From positions 7,382,191 to 7,446,190 of the forward strand of contig OZ024789.1 of NCBI GenBank assembly GCA_964017065.1: a DNA stretch of 64,000 nucleotides, in the 5' to 3' direction. This DNA is from Haliclona indistincta. Lineage: Eukaryota > Porifera > Demospongiae > Haplosclerida > Chalinidae. Shown here in pieces: positions 11,106 through 25,621 of the stretch (positions are counted from its first letter, which is position 1; each line of letters begins with the position of its first letter). The position numbers were made by a program, and so were the translations under genes. The notes below the pieces were generated by a model. It was not told where the DNA came from. It did not search any database and worked only from the letters and a program-made list of their open reading frames with translations.

Positions 11106-11460
11106 TACGATTGTTTGAGCTGGTATAGCTAGTCTGCATGACAGCTGCAACCAATTTTGATGATGAGGTCTCAACTTTTGGTACTTGCTTATAGCTAGCG
11201 AGACAGATAAGATCCAGACAAATTCGTTTTGCTTGGTGTGCGAGATCTGCTCTGCCACATGTTCGTTTGATTATCAAGTGTCTCCACGTGGACGGACTTT
11301 GCAGCAAGTATAATTATATGTACGTAAGATCCCAAGACGCACTTTCAAAGCATGATGTGCACATGGATGTGCTAATAATGATTATTATTGATGTGCTAGC
11401 AACTATCATGCACACAATAATTATAGTTTTTGTATTAATAATATTTCATCCACTCCAGCT

Positions 11461-12866
11461 TCACTGTGGTTTAGAAGCATATAACTTCACTCCAGCTGTT
11501 CCGCCACTCTGATCAGGATTTCCTTCCTTCATGCTTGCATAGAACTTGAGGTGACTCTCGACTGATAGCAGTGTCTTCTTGACAGCATCTATTTGCTTCA
11601 TGCGCTCTATGTAAGCAAAAAAGACTGGCTGCTTGTCCTTGCTGACTGATTTAGCAAGATCTGGAGAGTAGATGAAAATTTATATTACAAAGTACTGCAA
11701 TACATGATAAGATCCAGAAAAATTCGTTTTCGCAGTAATGTACAATTCGGATTGCATATTGCAGGCATATTATAATATTTTTTTCCTTTCAACAAACACA
11801 AATTTTTCAGAATTGACAATAATGGGTACTGGCTAACTTATCCTAATAGTTTTAATCTTTTACATTTCAAATGCATTGTTCTAACCAGGAAAGGCAATCA
11901 GAGCTGGCTCAATTCGCTCAATCCAAGGCCATACCAACAGGTCCACAGCTGATAGATCACCAAACAGGTATTTCCCACCGTGTGCTGTTATACTCTGCTC
12001 CATGCGCGTAATGAACTTCGCAAGCTCTGCATCAGTCTCAGCAGTTGCACTTCCACTGTAATGCTTGTAGTAGTTGGGAATGAACTACAGTGCCAGAAAG
12101 ACTAACATGAAGAGTTATAGCCATAACACATTTAGCATCTAAAATTACTACTAGATATACAAGTAAAGATCTGAAGTTACATGGAAATTAATTGTGCATG
12201 AAAATACTTTGCTCTTTTAGCATGAAAACAAGTTAAATATTCAGCCCGTAATATTATTATTTTTTTGGGGCAGAGATTCAGAAGTGATTACAACTTGCTG
12301 TACTTACTTTATTTCCATAGTCATTCAGTAACAGCTTGGCTTGTGCTTTAATGAGTGGATCAGATTGCCACAATGCTCCTTTGTTGAATACATCATCAAC
12401 ATAGTCTGTATAGACAAGAAAAATGATTATACATGTAAATGCATGCAACAATAGCAAATGTGTTGCAATTTCACTAAAGCAGAACTCATTTTGTGCATCA
12501 TGAAGTGTGTCTGCATGCTGTCTATTTTTACTGTCTTGCTACATTACCAAAAGCGATGGCAGATTCTCTTATCAAGTGACCATTATGTTGCACCACAGGA
12601 ACCTGGCCGTGAGGGTTGATCTTTGCTATATACCACTCCGGCTTTCGTTTTAGATGAACGTTCACTATCTCATGAGGCACATTGAGATGGGCAACAACGA
12701 TTCTAGCTCGCTAATAAAGATACAACAATAACAAGAGGTATAATGGGTGGGGCATGCATTTCTAACGTACCTGTGCAAAAGGGCAAATCGGATTGCTGTA
12801 GATTCTTAGACCTGGTCCATTGGCAGGTGTAGCAGGAGGATCATTTGTGTAGATTTCTTCACACAT
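11461..12866 (-). CDS. GSTO: Omega-class glutathione S-transferase, copy B
   Basis: Five minus-strand exons (12771-12866, 12548-12710, 12308-12405, 11886-12084, 11461-11660) have the same lengths as copy A and give 251 residues. The motifs are the same: IYSNPICPFAQ with the catalytic Cys, PEWYIAKINPHGQVPVV, and LIRESAIAF. Differences are concentrated in exon 1 (TNDPPATP in place of TSEPPAMP) and at the start of exon 5 (DLAKSVS versus VFAKSVS). The gene is divergent from MTMR14, with 283 bases between start codons. Because MTMR14 is complete only here, this is probably the parental locus and copy A the derivative. No disabling change is seen. Confidence 0.9.
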
Positions 12867-13149
12867 GTTGAGGAGTGTTTGAGCTGGTCTGGACAAAATG
12901 ATCAAGATTTCAATGTTTTACTTTTTGCAGTACGTGTGTGCTTGTGGCGAGACCTCTTCCTTAAATGGCGAGACAGATTCGGGAATTCGCTGGAGTGTAT
13001 ACACGCACAGCCACAGAGGTCGACTCGATTGCTACGTGTATACTACAACATAATTACGACGTCTACAAGTTATAACTTCAGCGGAAACAGTTTGAGATAA
13101 TAATTAATAGGCGTGTCTCAGTCTTAGACTCTTAGACCACACCCAGGGA
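12867..13149. promoter_or_regulatory. Shared divergent promoter of GST copy B and MTMR14
   Basis: The 283 bases separate the ATGs of two divergent genes, so both promoters must lie here or overlap the neighbouring gene. The sequence is partly conserved in the duplicate upstream of GST copy A (9653-9993), including GGAGTGTATACACGCACAGC, then CACAGAGGTCGACTCGATTG. That makes this block the best candidate for shared regulatory sites. No clear TATA box is seen. Confidence 0.55.
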
Positions 13150-18278
<5,129 letters not shown>

Positions 18279-18450
18279 CTGTGACCACCATGACTAATGT
18301 GAGCTTTCAGTGTCACAGCTACATGTTGAGATTTGTTGACAGTTGTGTACATGTATTTGCACAATGGCTGAGCACAGGTTGCCTAACAAGGAATGTTTGA
18401 GTTTCATCCCAGGGCAAGCGGCCTGAAAACAAACTATCATGTCTTCACTA

Positions 18451-18620
18451 CAGTGCGTTTGAACACTGTGTTCCATGAAAACTCTGTGTGCCCCTTTGTG
18501 TAGCTCTGTGATCCATGGAAATTGTTTCATCTGTTCTTTACAATTCAGTTTCCGTCTCACAGAGCTATGCAAAGGGTAACGTAGTGCTTTCATGGAACAC
18601 GCTATGTTCAAACGCAACTG
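18451..18620. mobile_element. MITE between MTMR14 and the E2 gene
   Basis: The 170 bp element has arms of about 65 bases: CAGTGCGTTTGAACACTGTG, then TTCCATGAAA at the left, and the inverse TTTCATGGAACACGCTATGT, then TCAAACGCAACTG at the right. The centre is a short loop. No coding capacity. Confidence 0.8.
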
Positions 18621-18782
18621 AAACTGACTGTGCAGGTATTCAGTCTAGCTGGTTTTAACCGTCCTAGCATTTAAAAATAGATCACATGCTTTGTGCTGAG
18701 GTACGTTATAACATAAATGACTGGTTTAGTAGATGTTGGAATGATTTATATACACAATACTTACTATTATAAACATGTTTTA

Positions 18783-19595
18783 CTATCTTCTAACTATTCT
18801 CATAAGTCCAATGGTAGTACAAGTTAATACAGTGACTCCTACAGTGACCCACAGGCCTGTGTTGCTGTACCAGTTACTAGCTGTTCGTACTGGTTTAGTG
18901 TCGGGTGAAATAATCTTTGCAATGGTCGATTCATTCGCTGTGACTAGAGTTTGACCAGTAGATTCATCTTTTGTAACCTGACTCTTCATCTCTACACCTT
19001 CATCAATTGTATGTTGTTCCTCCTCTGATTGAGCGGTTAGAACATCAGTATCTCCACTCTCTGCCGTGGTGCTGCATTCTGGTTTGTAGTCGTCAGGGAC
19101 TACTCGGTCAAACGTGAAACCGTCGAGGTCCCCTCCCAGCATTGACAGGCTCACGTTAGCTTGGTACTCCTCCTCGGTCACTGTGCCATCAAAAGCACCG
19201 CTCAGTGGGTCGTCAAGATTGGGGTTGTAGAACAGAAACAGTATTCCCTGTACATAGTCTTCTAGTGTCAGACTTGGGTCAAAGAGTTCGTCCAGCAGGT
19301 TTAGGCAAATGTCACCGTCCCCATATTCGTCCAGTAGGTCAATGTTGGGATGGTACATACGCGTGAGACAACGAATGCTCGGGGCTGTGTCGGGATATCC
19401 ATCTGACAGGTCAAACTCAAATTTGAACGTGCCTCCTTGGTACAGGCCACCGCTAGGCGTTATGGCGACCCGTATGGTCGTCATTTCGTCCTGTCCGTCT
19501 TCATCGTTGGCGACCATTGCTGCTTGCCCAGCTGAAAAGCTGTCGATGTTCCGTACCAGGTTACGGTACTGCTTGAGTAGTTCCTTCTGTGTCAT
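18783..19595 (-). CDS. UBC12-like E2 ubiquitin/NEDD8-conjugating enzyme with C-terminal membrane anchor
   Basis: A single-exon gene of 270 residues. Residues 1 to about 160 form a UBC fold: HPN motif at 82-84 (YHPNID) and catalytic Cys97 in GDICLNLL, followed by LFYNPNLDDPLS and a Q-x-NVxxSMxGG block. The last two resemble UBE2M (UBC12), the NEDD8 E2, more than classical ubiquitin E2s. Residues 175-240 are acidic and probably disordered. Residues 249-267 are a hydrophobic helix ending in RIVRR, a tail anchor like those of UBE2J enzymes of the ER. It lacks the UBE2M N-terminal extension that docks on the E1, so the modifier it carries is uncertain. The lack of introns, in a window of intron-rich genes, suggests a retrogene origin. 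Convergent with MTMR14. Confidence 0.8.
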   Translation of the reverse strand: MTQKELLKQYRNLVRNIDSFSAGQAAMVANDEDGQDEMTTIRVAITPSGGLYQGGTFKFEFDLSDGYPDTAPSIRCLTRMYHPNIDLLDEYGDGDICLNLLDELFDPSLTLEDYVQGILFLFYNPNLDDPLSGAFDGTVTEEEYQANVSLSMLGGDLDGFTFDRVVPDDYKPECSTTAESGDTDVLTAQSEEEQHTIDEGVEMKSQVTKDESTGQTLVTANESTIAKIISPDTKPVRTASNWYSNTGLWVTVGVTVLTCTTIGLMRIVRR

Positions 19596-19960
19596 CCTGA
19601 TCTTCTCTTTGATCTGGCGTGCTTCAGTAGCTAAATTTCAGCTGTTCAGTATCGTGTTTTGCATCGTTATCACGTTGACGCGAAAACGTCCTAGACAATT
19701 CTGATTGGCTAAAACATTGTGACAAAGACCTTTCTCTCAAACTGTACTGCCTGCCGCGTTATTATCCTTCGTGCTTTTATACAAAAAGGGCTTGGTAAAT
19801 TGCACAATAGCAACGCCATATACTCGAGGTCACACGAGTGGGCTTGGTTCATTATTTTTAGTAACAGACATTACAAACTATTCTCTAATAATAGCATAAT
19901 TGCATTCATAACCATGAATGCTTCCTTCCTTCCTTATCCAGTTCAAGGTCATTTCGGTTG

Positions 19961-20089
19961 ATGGCAGTCAGGGACATGTTCTGTAGAGTATACAAGACCT
20001 CTGTACCATACTATCCTCCTTCATCATCTGCTCCTGGACTGTTCACAGACCTCCTAGCACGATTTGTGGGAAAGACTACTAACCTTTAA
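19961..20089 (+). CDS. Possible 42-residue terminal exon or small ORF
   Basis: An ATG-led frame begins MAVRDMFCRVYKTSVPYYPP and ends GKTTNL, followed by an AATAAA polyadenylation-like signal near 20130. A possible acceptor (TATCCAG) precedes it at 19941. I do not recognise the product. It could be the last exon of a short gene whose first exon lies in 19620-19930, or chance. No known domain. Confidence 0.25.
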   Translation: MAVRDMFCRVYKTSVPYYPPSSSAPGLFTDLLARFVGKTTNL

Positions 20090-20188
20090 AACCTTTTAAA
20101 TTTATGTGTCGGTATAAAAGAGTCATTATAATAAAAATATTATTGTTATACAATTATGGTAACTTCAAGGTTCTACATTGCAACTTGT

Positions 20189-20189
<1 letters not shown>

Positions 20190-20226
<37 letters not shown>

Positions 20227-20405
20227 GTAATTTACACTGATCAGCAGTGAGGTGATCCCAATAGCTGATAGCTAATATTGAGGGATACCTAAGGTGGGCT
20301 GGTGGGCTGGAGTACTTGTGATGTTTTTTTCCTCCTGCTCTGGGACTCGAACCAGTGTCCTCCGGGTTATAAACCCAAGACTCTACCAGTTGAACCACAG
20401 AGCAC
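20190..20405 (-). mobile_element. tRNA-derived SINE with poly(A) tail
   Basis: On the minus strand a tRNA-like head (20403-20334) is followed by a roughly 110 bp unrelated body and then a 36-base A tail (the T run at 20190-20225 on the given strand). The head has a box A (TGGTTCAACTGG) and an exact box B (GGTTCGAGTCC), the two parts of an RNA polymerase III internal promoter. It has a perfect 7 bp acceptor stem but a broken T stem, so it is not a working tRNA. The anticodon-loop sequence would read UAU. No clean target-site duplication is seen. Confidence 0.75.
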
Positions 20406-20705
20406 CCCTAAGGTGTTGCTTGAAATGTATAAGCTAGCTTGTCAAAAATCTCGAGTGCAGCATTGCCCCACCCCCGGTAAGGTCTGGACGCGAGACTATA
20501 CCTAAACACAAATACAGCTAAATTTCCCGTGTCTCACATGTTGAAGTGTCACAGAATCGTCTACTAACTCTGTAGGACTAAATAAATTCACCGTATGCAG
20601 AAATCACTCGATGGTTTAATAAGATAATTTTAGTCCTCAGAATATTGGCTATGTCACAATGAACTATTGTCATTCATATTCGCCTTCTTCTCATCATAGG
20701 ACTAT

Positions 20706-20712
20706 AGAGAGA

Positions 20713-20794
<82 letters not shown>
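20706..20794. repeat. (GA)n microsatellite upstream of CDK20
   Basis: About 89 bases of GA repeat end 240 bases before the CDK20 start codon. It may lie in the promoter region; no other signal is evident. Confidence 0.95.
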
Positions 20795-20798
<4 letters not shown>

Positions 20799-21034
20799 AG
20801 AAAAGAAAGAATCCAAGTTTGTTTGCCACCATTCAGATTGAAAACTTTCACTTCATACACACAGAGGCGGCCAAGTCTCCAGCGAAATGCAAGAGAGAAC
20901 CGCGTCTTCATATGAGTAAGGATTCCACACGTGCAGCATCGCAAACATGGAGCTAAAAGGGTTAAAATACTACGTGCTTTAACTCTTCTTGCACTGTAAG
21001 CTAAATTTTGTTACTATGAACCTGCTCTGAACTG

Positions 21035-22826
21035 ATGGAGAACTATCGGATATTGGGACGGATTGGAGAGGGTGCCCATGGCGTAGTGCTAAAGGCCAAG
21101 TACATCAAGGTAGTTTTAACGAAAAAGATCCATCGATTATGATATTAATCTTGTAGACTGGAGAACTAGTGGCTTTCAAGAGAGTTCACCTGAAGAAACT
21201 CAATGAAGGAATACCCAAGGCAGCACTGAGGTATTTTAAATGCCATTATTAATGTGGCGTGATCATATGATTTACAGAGAGATCAAAGCACTTCAAGAGT
21301 GCAGTGACAGTCACCATGTATGTGGAATAAAAGTAATAACACTACATGTATTTGATTTTCCGCAGGTTATTAGATTGCGTGAGATGTTTCCACAAGGTCA
21401 TGGGTTTGTGTTAGTGTTTGACTACATGCTGTCAGACCTATCACAAGTCATCAGAAACATGGAGCAACAACTCACTGAAGTAAGAGGCTGAAGAGGGCAT
21501 GTTACTAGCTGCTGACATGGAAGCACATTGAATTAATGAGAGCTTTGTTTCTTTCTTTTCCACTACAAGGCACAGATCAAAAGTTATATGACAATGCTGT
21601 TAAAGGGAGTTGAATATCTTCATGCAAATTCCATCATACACCGCGTTAGTCATGAAAGTTATGTTGTTGTTGAGATTGAACTATTAGTACAGGACTTGAA
21701 ACCTGCTAATCTACTAATCAGTCCAACAGGGCATCTGAAGATTGCTGATTTCGGCTTAGCAAGAGTCTACTCACAGAATGAGGAAAGGCTATATAGTCAC
21801 CAAGTAGCTACAAGGTTAGTGCATGCATGCACAACGTTACTAGCAGTATTTGTGTGAATCCCATGTTTAGATGGTATAGAGCTCCTGAGCTGTTGTATGG
21901 GGCTAGAAAATATAATGAAGGAGTTGACCTATGGTAATAGCTTGCATATTTTGTGTTAGCCTCGTACCCAGGCTCTCTGGCGGAGAGCCTGGGTACGAGG
22001 CTAATTTTGTGTCATCATTATTTTTGTAATTTTTAGGGCAATTGGGTGCATATTTGGAGAACTCATCAATAATTCTCCACTTTTTCCGGTACTATTATTG
22101 CTAGTGTGTTACTAGTAGTGATGCTGGTCTTTGCCTCTTCAGGGAGATAATGATATTGACCAGTTATGCTGTGTACTCAGAGTACTTGGAACACCAAATG
22201 AACAAGTGTGGCCGGTAAAATTATATTCCAGCCTTGCTGAATTTTTTACGCATCATCTCTTTAGGGCATCTCAGAATTACCAGATTACAACAAAATATCA
22301 TTTTCCGAAATGCCGGCCATTCCAATAGAAGAAGTAGTTCCTGATGCTTCTGTGGAGGTGAGCATCTAGTCTGAGTAAAATACTAAAAAATAAGGTTCGA
22401 CCGAGATTTGAACTCGGATCTTGGGATTCAGAGTCCCAGGTGCTAACCGTTACACCATCAAACCAATTGACATTCCCTAAACTAGTCTGCTTCATGGAAG
22501 CTGAAGGTGTCATCTATGTATTGTTGTTTTACAGACGGTTGATCTGTTGAAGAGATTTCTAGTATACAATACTTCACAAAGAATTTCAGCTGCTAAGGTG
22601 AGTGAACTGCAATTTTGACCATTAGTAGAAATGAAAGGTTCATTCACAGGCTTTGTTGCATCACTTCTTCCTCACTCCCCCTCTTCCTGCTCATCACTCT
22701 GAACTACCAATACCATCTCGCAAGACCAAGACAGCATCATCGCTGGATGTTTTATCACCTATAGAAGATTCTCTTGTAAATCCTGATTTACTAAGACCAT
22801 TTTGTTATCAGATGGGTTTCAAATAG
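21035..22826 (+). CDS. CDK20: Cyclin-dependent kinase 20 (cell cycle-related kinase)
   Basis: Twelve exons (21035-21109, 21157-21230, 21278-21317, 21366-21479, 21570-21644, 21693-21814, 21871-21933, 22037-22088, 22143-22214, 22265-22357, 22535-22597, 22650-22826) splice to 339 residues; human CDK20 has 346. It has the glycine loop GRIGEGAHG, Lys in VAFKRV, D127LKPANLL, D145FG and [34 protein letters not shown] and a C-terminal [11 protein letters not shown] block are typical of CDK20 rather than CDK7 or MAK. The T-loop has Ser (RLYSHQ) where the human protein has Thr. CDK20 acts in cilium-length control and Hedgehog signalling with ICK/MAK kinases. The gene contains a tRNA-Gln in an intron. 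Confidence 0.95.
21957..22005. repeat. 49 bp near-perfect hairpin in a CDK20 intron
   Basis: Arms of 22 bases (TTAGCCTCGTACCCAGGCTC, TC, and the exact inverse) with a 5-base loop fill half of the 103-base intron 7. The arm sequence CCTGGGTACGAGGCTAA recurs as a single half at 35849-35866. It is probably a minimal MITE. Confidence 0.85.
22393..22464 (-). tRNA. tRNA-Gln (CUG anticodon), minus strand
   Basis: A 72-base cloverleaf. The acceptor stem GGTTTGA pairs with TCGAACC (one U-G pair). The D arm contains GGTGTAACGGTTAGCACC. The anticodon stem TGGGA / TCCCA encloses loop CTCTGAA, giving anticodon CUG for Gln. The T arm is CCGAG TTCAAAT CTCGG. A run of six T follows on its strand (22385-22390 read in reverse), a polymerase III terminator. 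It lies antisense inside CDK20 intron 10. Confidence 0.95.
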
Positions 22827-22883
22827 ACTTGATCTGTTGGGAATCTTGTTTTTAACCTAATAATAAGCCGTTTGTGACCAGTT

Positions 22884-22955
22884 GGTTCGATGGTGTAACG
22901 GTTAGCACCTGGGACTCTGAATCCCAAGATCCGAGTTCAAATCTCGGTCGAACCT
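22884..22955 (+). tRNA. tRNA-Gln (CUG anticodon), plus strand
   Basis: A 72-base cloverleaf nearly identical to the copy at 22393-22464. The acceptor stem GGTTCGA / TCGAACC is fully paired, the anticodon loop CTCTGAA gives CUG, and the T arm is intact. A six-T terminator starts at about 22958. It lies 57 bases after the CDK20 stop codon and 160 before the MANF start. The two copies form a long inverted repeat about 490 bases apart. Confidence 0.96.
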
Positions 22956-23114
22956 TGTTTTTTCCTTTTTTACATCCTGTCACGTGTTTTGCTTGACCAA
23001 TCAGTGTTCGCCATCTGGAACCATTTCCGCGCAGAAAACAAAATCCATGATGAGAACATCACCAGTTCTTTGTTCACGTTCTTCGTTGTACAGTAGTTCC
23101 CCTCCGTTGTGGCA

Positions 23115-24339
23115 ATGTTTCTTCAATCACTGACGATTTTGGCAGTGCTATCTGTTGCGCTTGTGAGCGCCAACAAGAATTGTGAAGGTAATTTGTTCAG
23201 TAGAGTCTGTCCAATGCTCAGTGCTGTTAGTATTATTTAAATATACCATTCTCTTCCATCAGTGTGCGTCAGTTTTCTAACTAAATTCTACGACCACATT
23301 GGCAAGGATGCTTCTGACATGGTCAAGACCGAGGCTGCCTTGATGAAATTCTGTAAGAAAGCGAGTGGGAAGGACGAAAGCTTTGTAAGTCAAGTGTCAA
23401 CACACGTGCGTGGTCTGTTTTATATATACCTCTTTGTTTCTTAGTGTTACTATATTGGTGGACTAGAGACTTCTGCTACCAGAATCATTGCATCTGTTAC
23501 TAAGCCACTTTCTTATGGTAAACCGGTTGAGAAAATCTGTAAGGACCTCGGCAAGATGGACAGCGAGATATGTGGACTAGAATACGGTGAGTCAATAACT
23601 ATAATGAGAAGCTGCACACTTGCACACCTGAGATTTTGATTTAATATTCATAGTTCAAACATACGTAGCTCAATCTAATGGCTGCCTAGCCTGTGAGAGC
23701 TGGAGATCTGTAGGCTAGCTATGCAAGTCAGGAATTGTCAGGAATATCATGTTACAGTACCCGGAAAACAAATAATTATGACAGTCTTTGTAGAAATATT
23801 CGCCATGAAGTGTAGTCCCATGGCTGGCAATGTGCAAGTATTATCATTGCCGATCGGCAATGACATGTAGGGATGACCTCGAACTAAGATGGCGGCTACT
23901 CATGTGTGAAAATTGTTGTGTGGGTCCTTTGTAGTGAATTTATTGTGGTTTTGTAGCTTATCAATGATCACATAATATTTTGTCGGTTTGTAAACTACTC
24001 TCAAGCAAACAAGTCATATTGAAATACAAATGTAAAATTCAGTTATTTGAGCTACTCTGTTGTAAGCAGACAATGGTAGCTGTCTGCTAAATTTTTTACT
24101 TAAGGGACCTGTAATTCTCGAATCCGCTTCAGTTCTTGTTTTTCCTCAGTAGTTGATCACTTGTGTTTTATTCTACAGAGAAACCTATTGACTTAGAGGG
24201 TGTTGACTTGAACAAAATGCGAGTGAAGGACCTCAAGAAGATCTTGAACACATGGAACGAGCCTTGCATGGGATGTGCAGAGAAGAGAGACTTCATTGAT
24301 AAGATCAATGAATTGAAACCATTACATTCGGAACTCTGA
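23115..24339 (+). CDS. MANF: Mesencephalic astrocyte-derived neurotrophic factor (MANF/CDNF family)
   Basis: Four exons (23115-23187, 23273-23394, 23445-23586, 24179-24339) give 165 residues. Residues 1 to about 20 are a signal peptide ([14 protein letters not shown]). The mature protein has the saposin-like half with its conserved cysteines ([34 protein letters not shown]). The SAP-like C-terminal half has the CXXC motif CMGC and [10 protein letters not shown]. It ends in HSEL, a KDEL-like ER retrieval signal comparable to human RTDL. The family is ER-resident, induced by unfolded-protein stress, and cytoprotective when secreted. Vertebrate MANF is slightly longer. All introns close in frame. 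Confidence 0.96.
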
Positions 24340-25621
24340 TATCATGTTAATACTTGTCATTGTATCACTGATTTACTTGGTCAATGCCGCATCAATAATA
24401 ATGTATAGCATCACCACATTAATTATTTCGCAGATTAATATAAGTTGTATTTATCAATAATGGTGATTTTTACATTAAATGTACCAGCAAGAGAACTAGT
24501 ACAACTTAGCTTGGCTCTACGGGAAGTGTTTATTAAAATTCACAGCAAGTTTAGCCCCACCTAGTATTGTAATTGTTGTGGTAGTATGCTGCAGGAAGTT
24601 AAGTCAGGTTTCACTGAATCATTTTCTATGGTTTGTGAGATAGGGCAACTCCTCAGCGTGAGTGTTTGTGTAGCGAGAACTGTCTAGTATTCCTTACAGT
24701 GAGTAGCTGTTGCAGTAATGCTGGAGTATAGTCGTGTACTAACTATGTAGATCTTAGCTTAGCGCACAGGTATGTGTTCATTAGAACTCTAGCAGCATGA
24801 TAAATCATATCAAGCAAGTCAGCTTAAGTAAGCATGCTAAGACATTGGGTACAAAATGACAACACTTAAGGCGCACACAGCTCAACAAGTCATTACCCTG
24901 TCACAATACACGGCACCGTTCAATCTGAGTCAGCATTACCCACAATTGTCATTCAGGCATTGCTACTTGCACACCTACTCACTTAATGATCCCTTTCTCT
25001 TTCCATTTGTAGGCTAGATGTGAACTTATGTCTTGATATGTGTATCCTGTTGTCTCTCAGCTGAAAAATGATATACACAAGAATTAGACAACAGTGATGA
25101 TGATGATGATGTGTGTGACTTGTGAAACATTGTGTATTTTATCGTGAGCATGTGTTGTTGCAGTAATGTGATTTGAAATTATGACGTAAATCTTTTTCAT
25201 AATAATTATGCATTATATTATGACTGATGATGGAGCTACTGTATACATAGAAAGCAATCCGTTACCAACTGCAGAAACAGTGGTAGGAAATTAAACTTTA
25301 GGTGGAGTATGTGCTCACCAGAGCTCGCCCACGCATTACGAACCCGACTCACAATTGATAAATTTTAGTGTCTTCAGTCTGCAGTAGGTTCCTAGTGTAC
25401 GTGGAGGTTCACCACTTTACTGCAGAGTGTGGACATGTTCACGCTACTAGCAAGTTTTGGCCAATTCGCGCGCGTTTTTCATAACAGGAATGCTTCCAAA
25501 TAAGATCTCATTCAGACACGCCTTTCCAGCATTAAGCGATCGTTATCACTGGTTTTCTTCAGACGATCACACTATCTATACGTGCTGATAGTGTGTAGCT
25601 ACTTTACGTGCTTCTGGAGAT
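24340..25621. other. Gene-free stretch between MANF and the kelch gene
   Basis: No coding exon recognised. It contains a dispersed repeat (about 24694-24793) that matches 43740-43842 (shared TTGCAGTAATGCTGGAGTA and CTAACTATGTAGATCTTAGC) and a short (GAT)n run near 25098. The last few hundred bases should include the kelch-gene promoter. Confidence 0.6.

Noticed and set aside
20334..20403. tRNA-Ile gene
   Set aside because: The T stem does not pair and an A tail follows; it is a SINE head.
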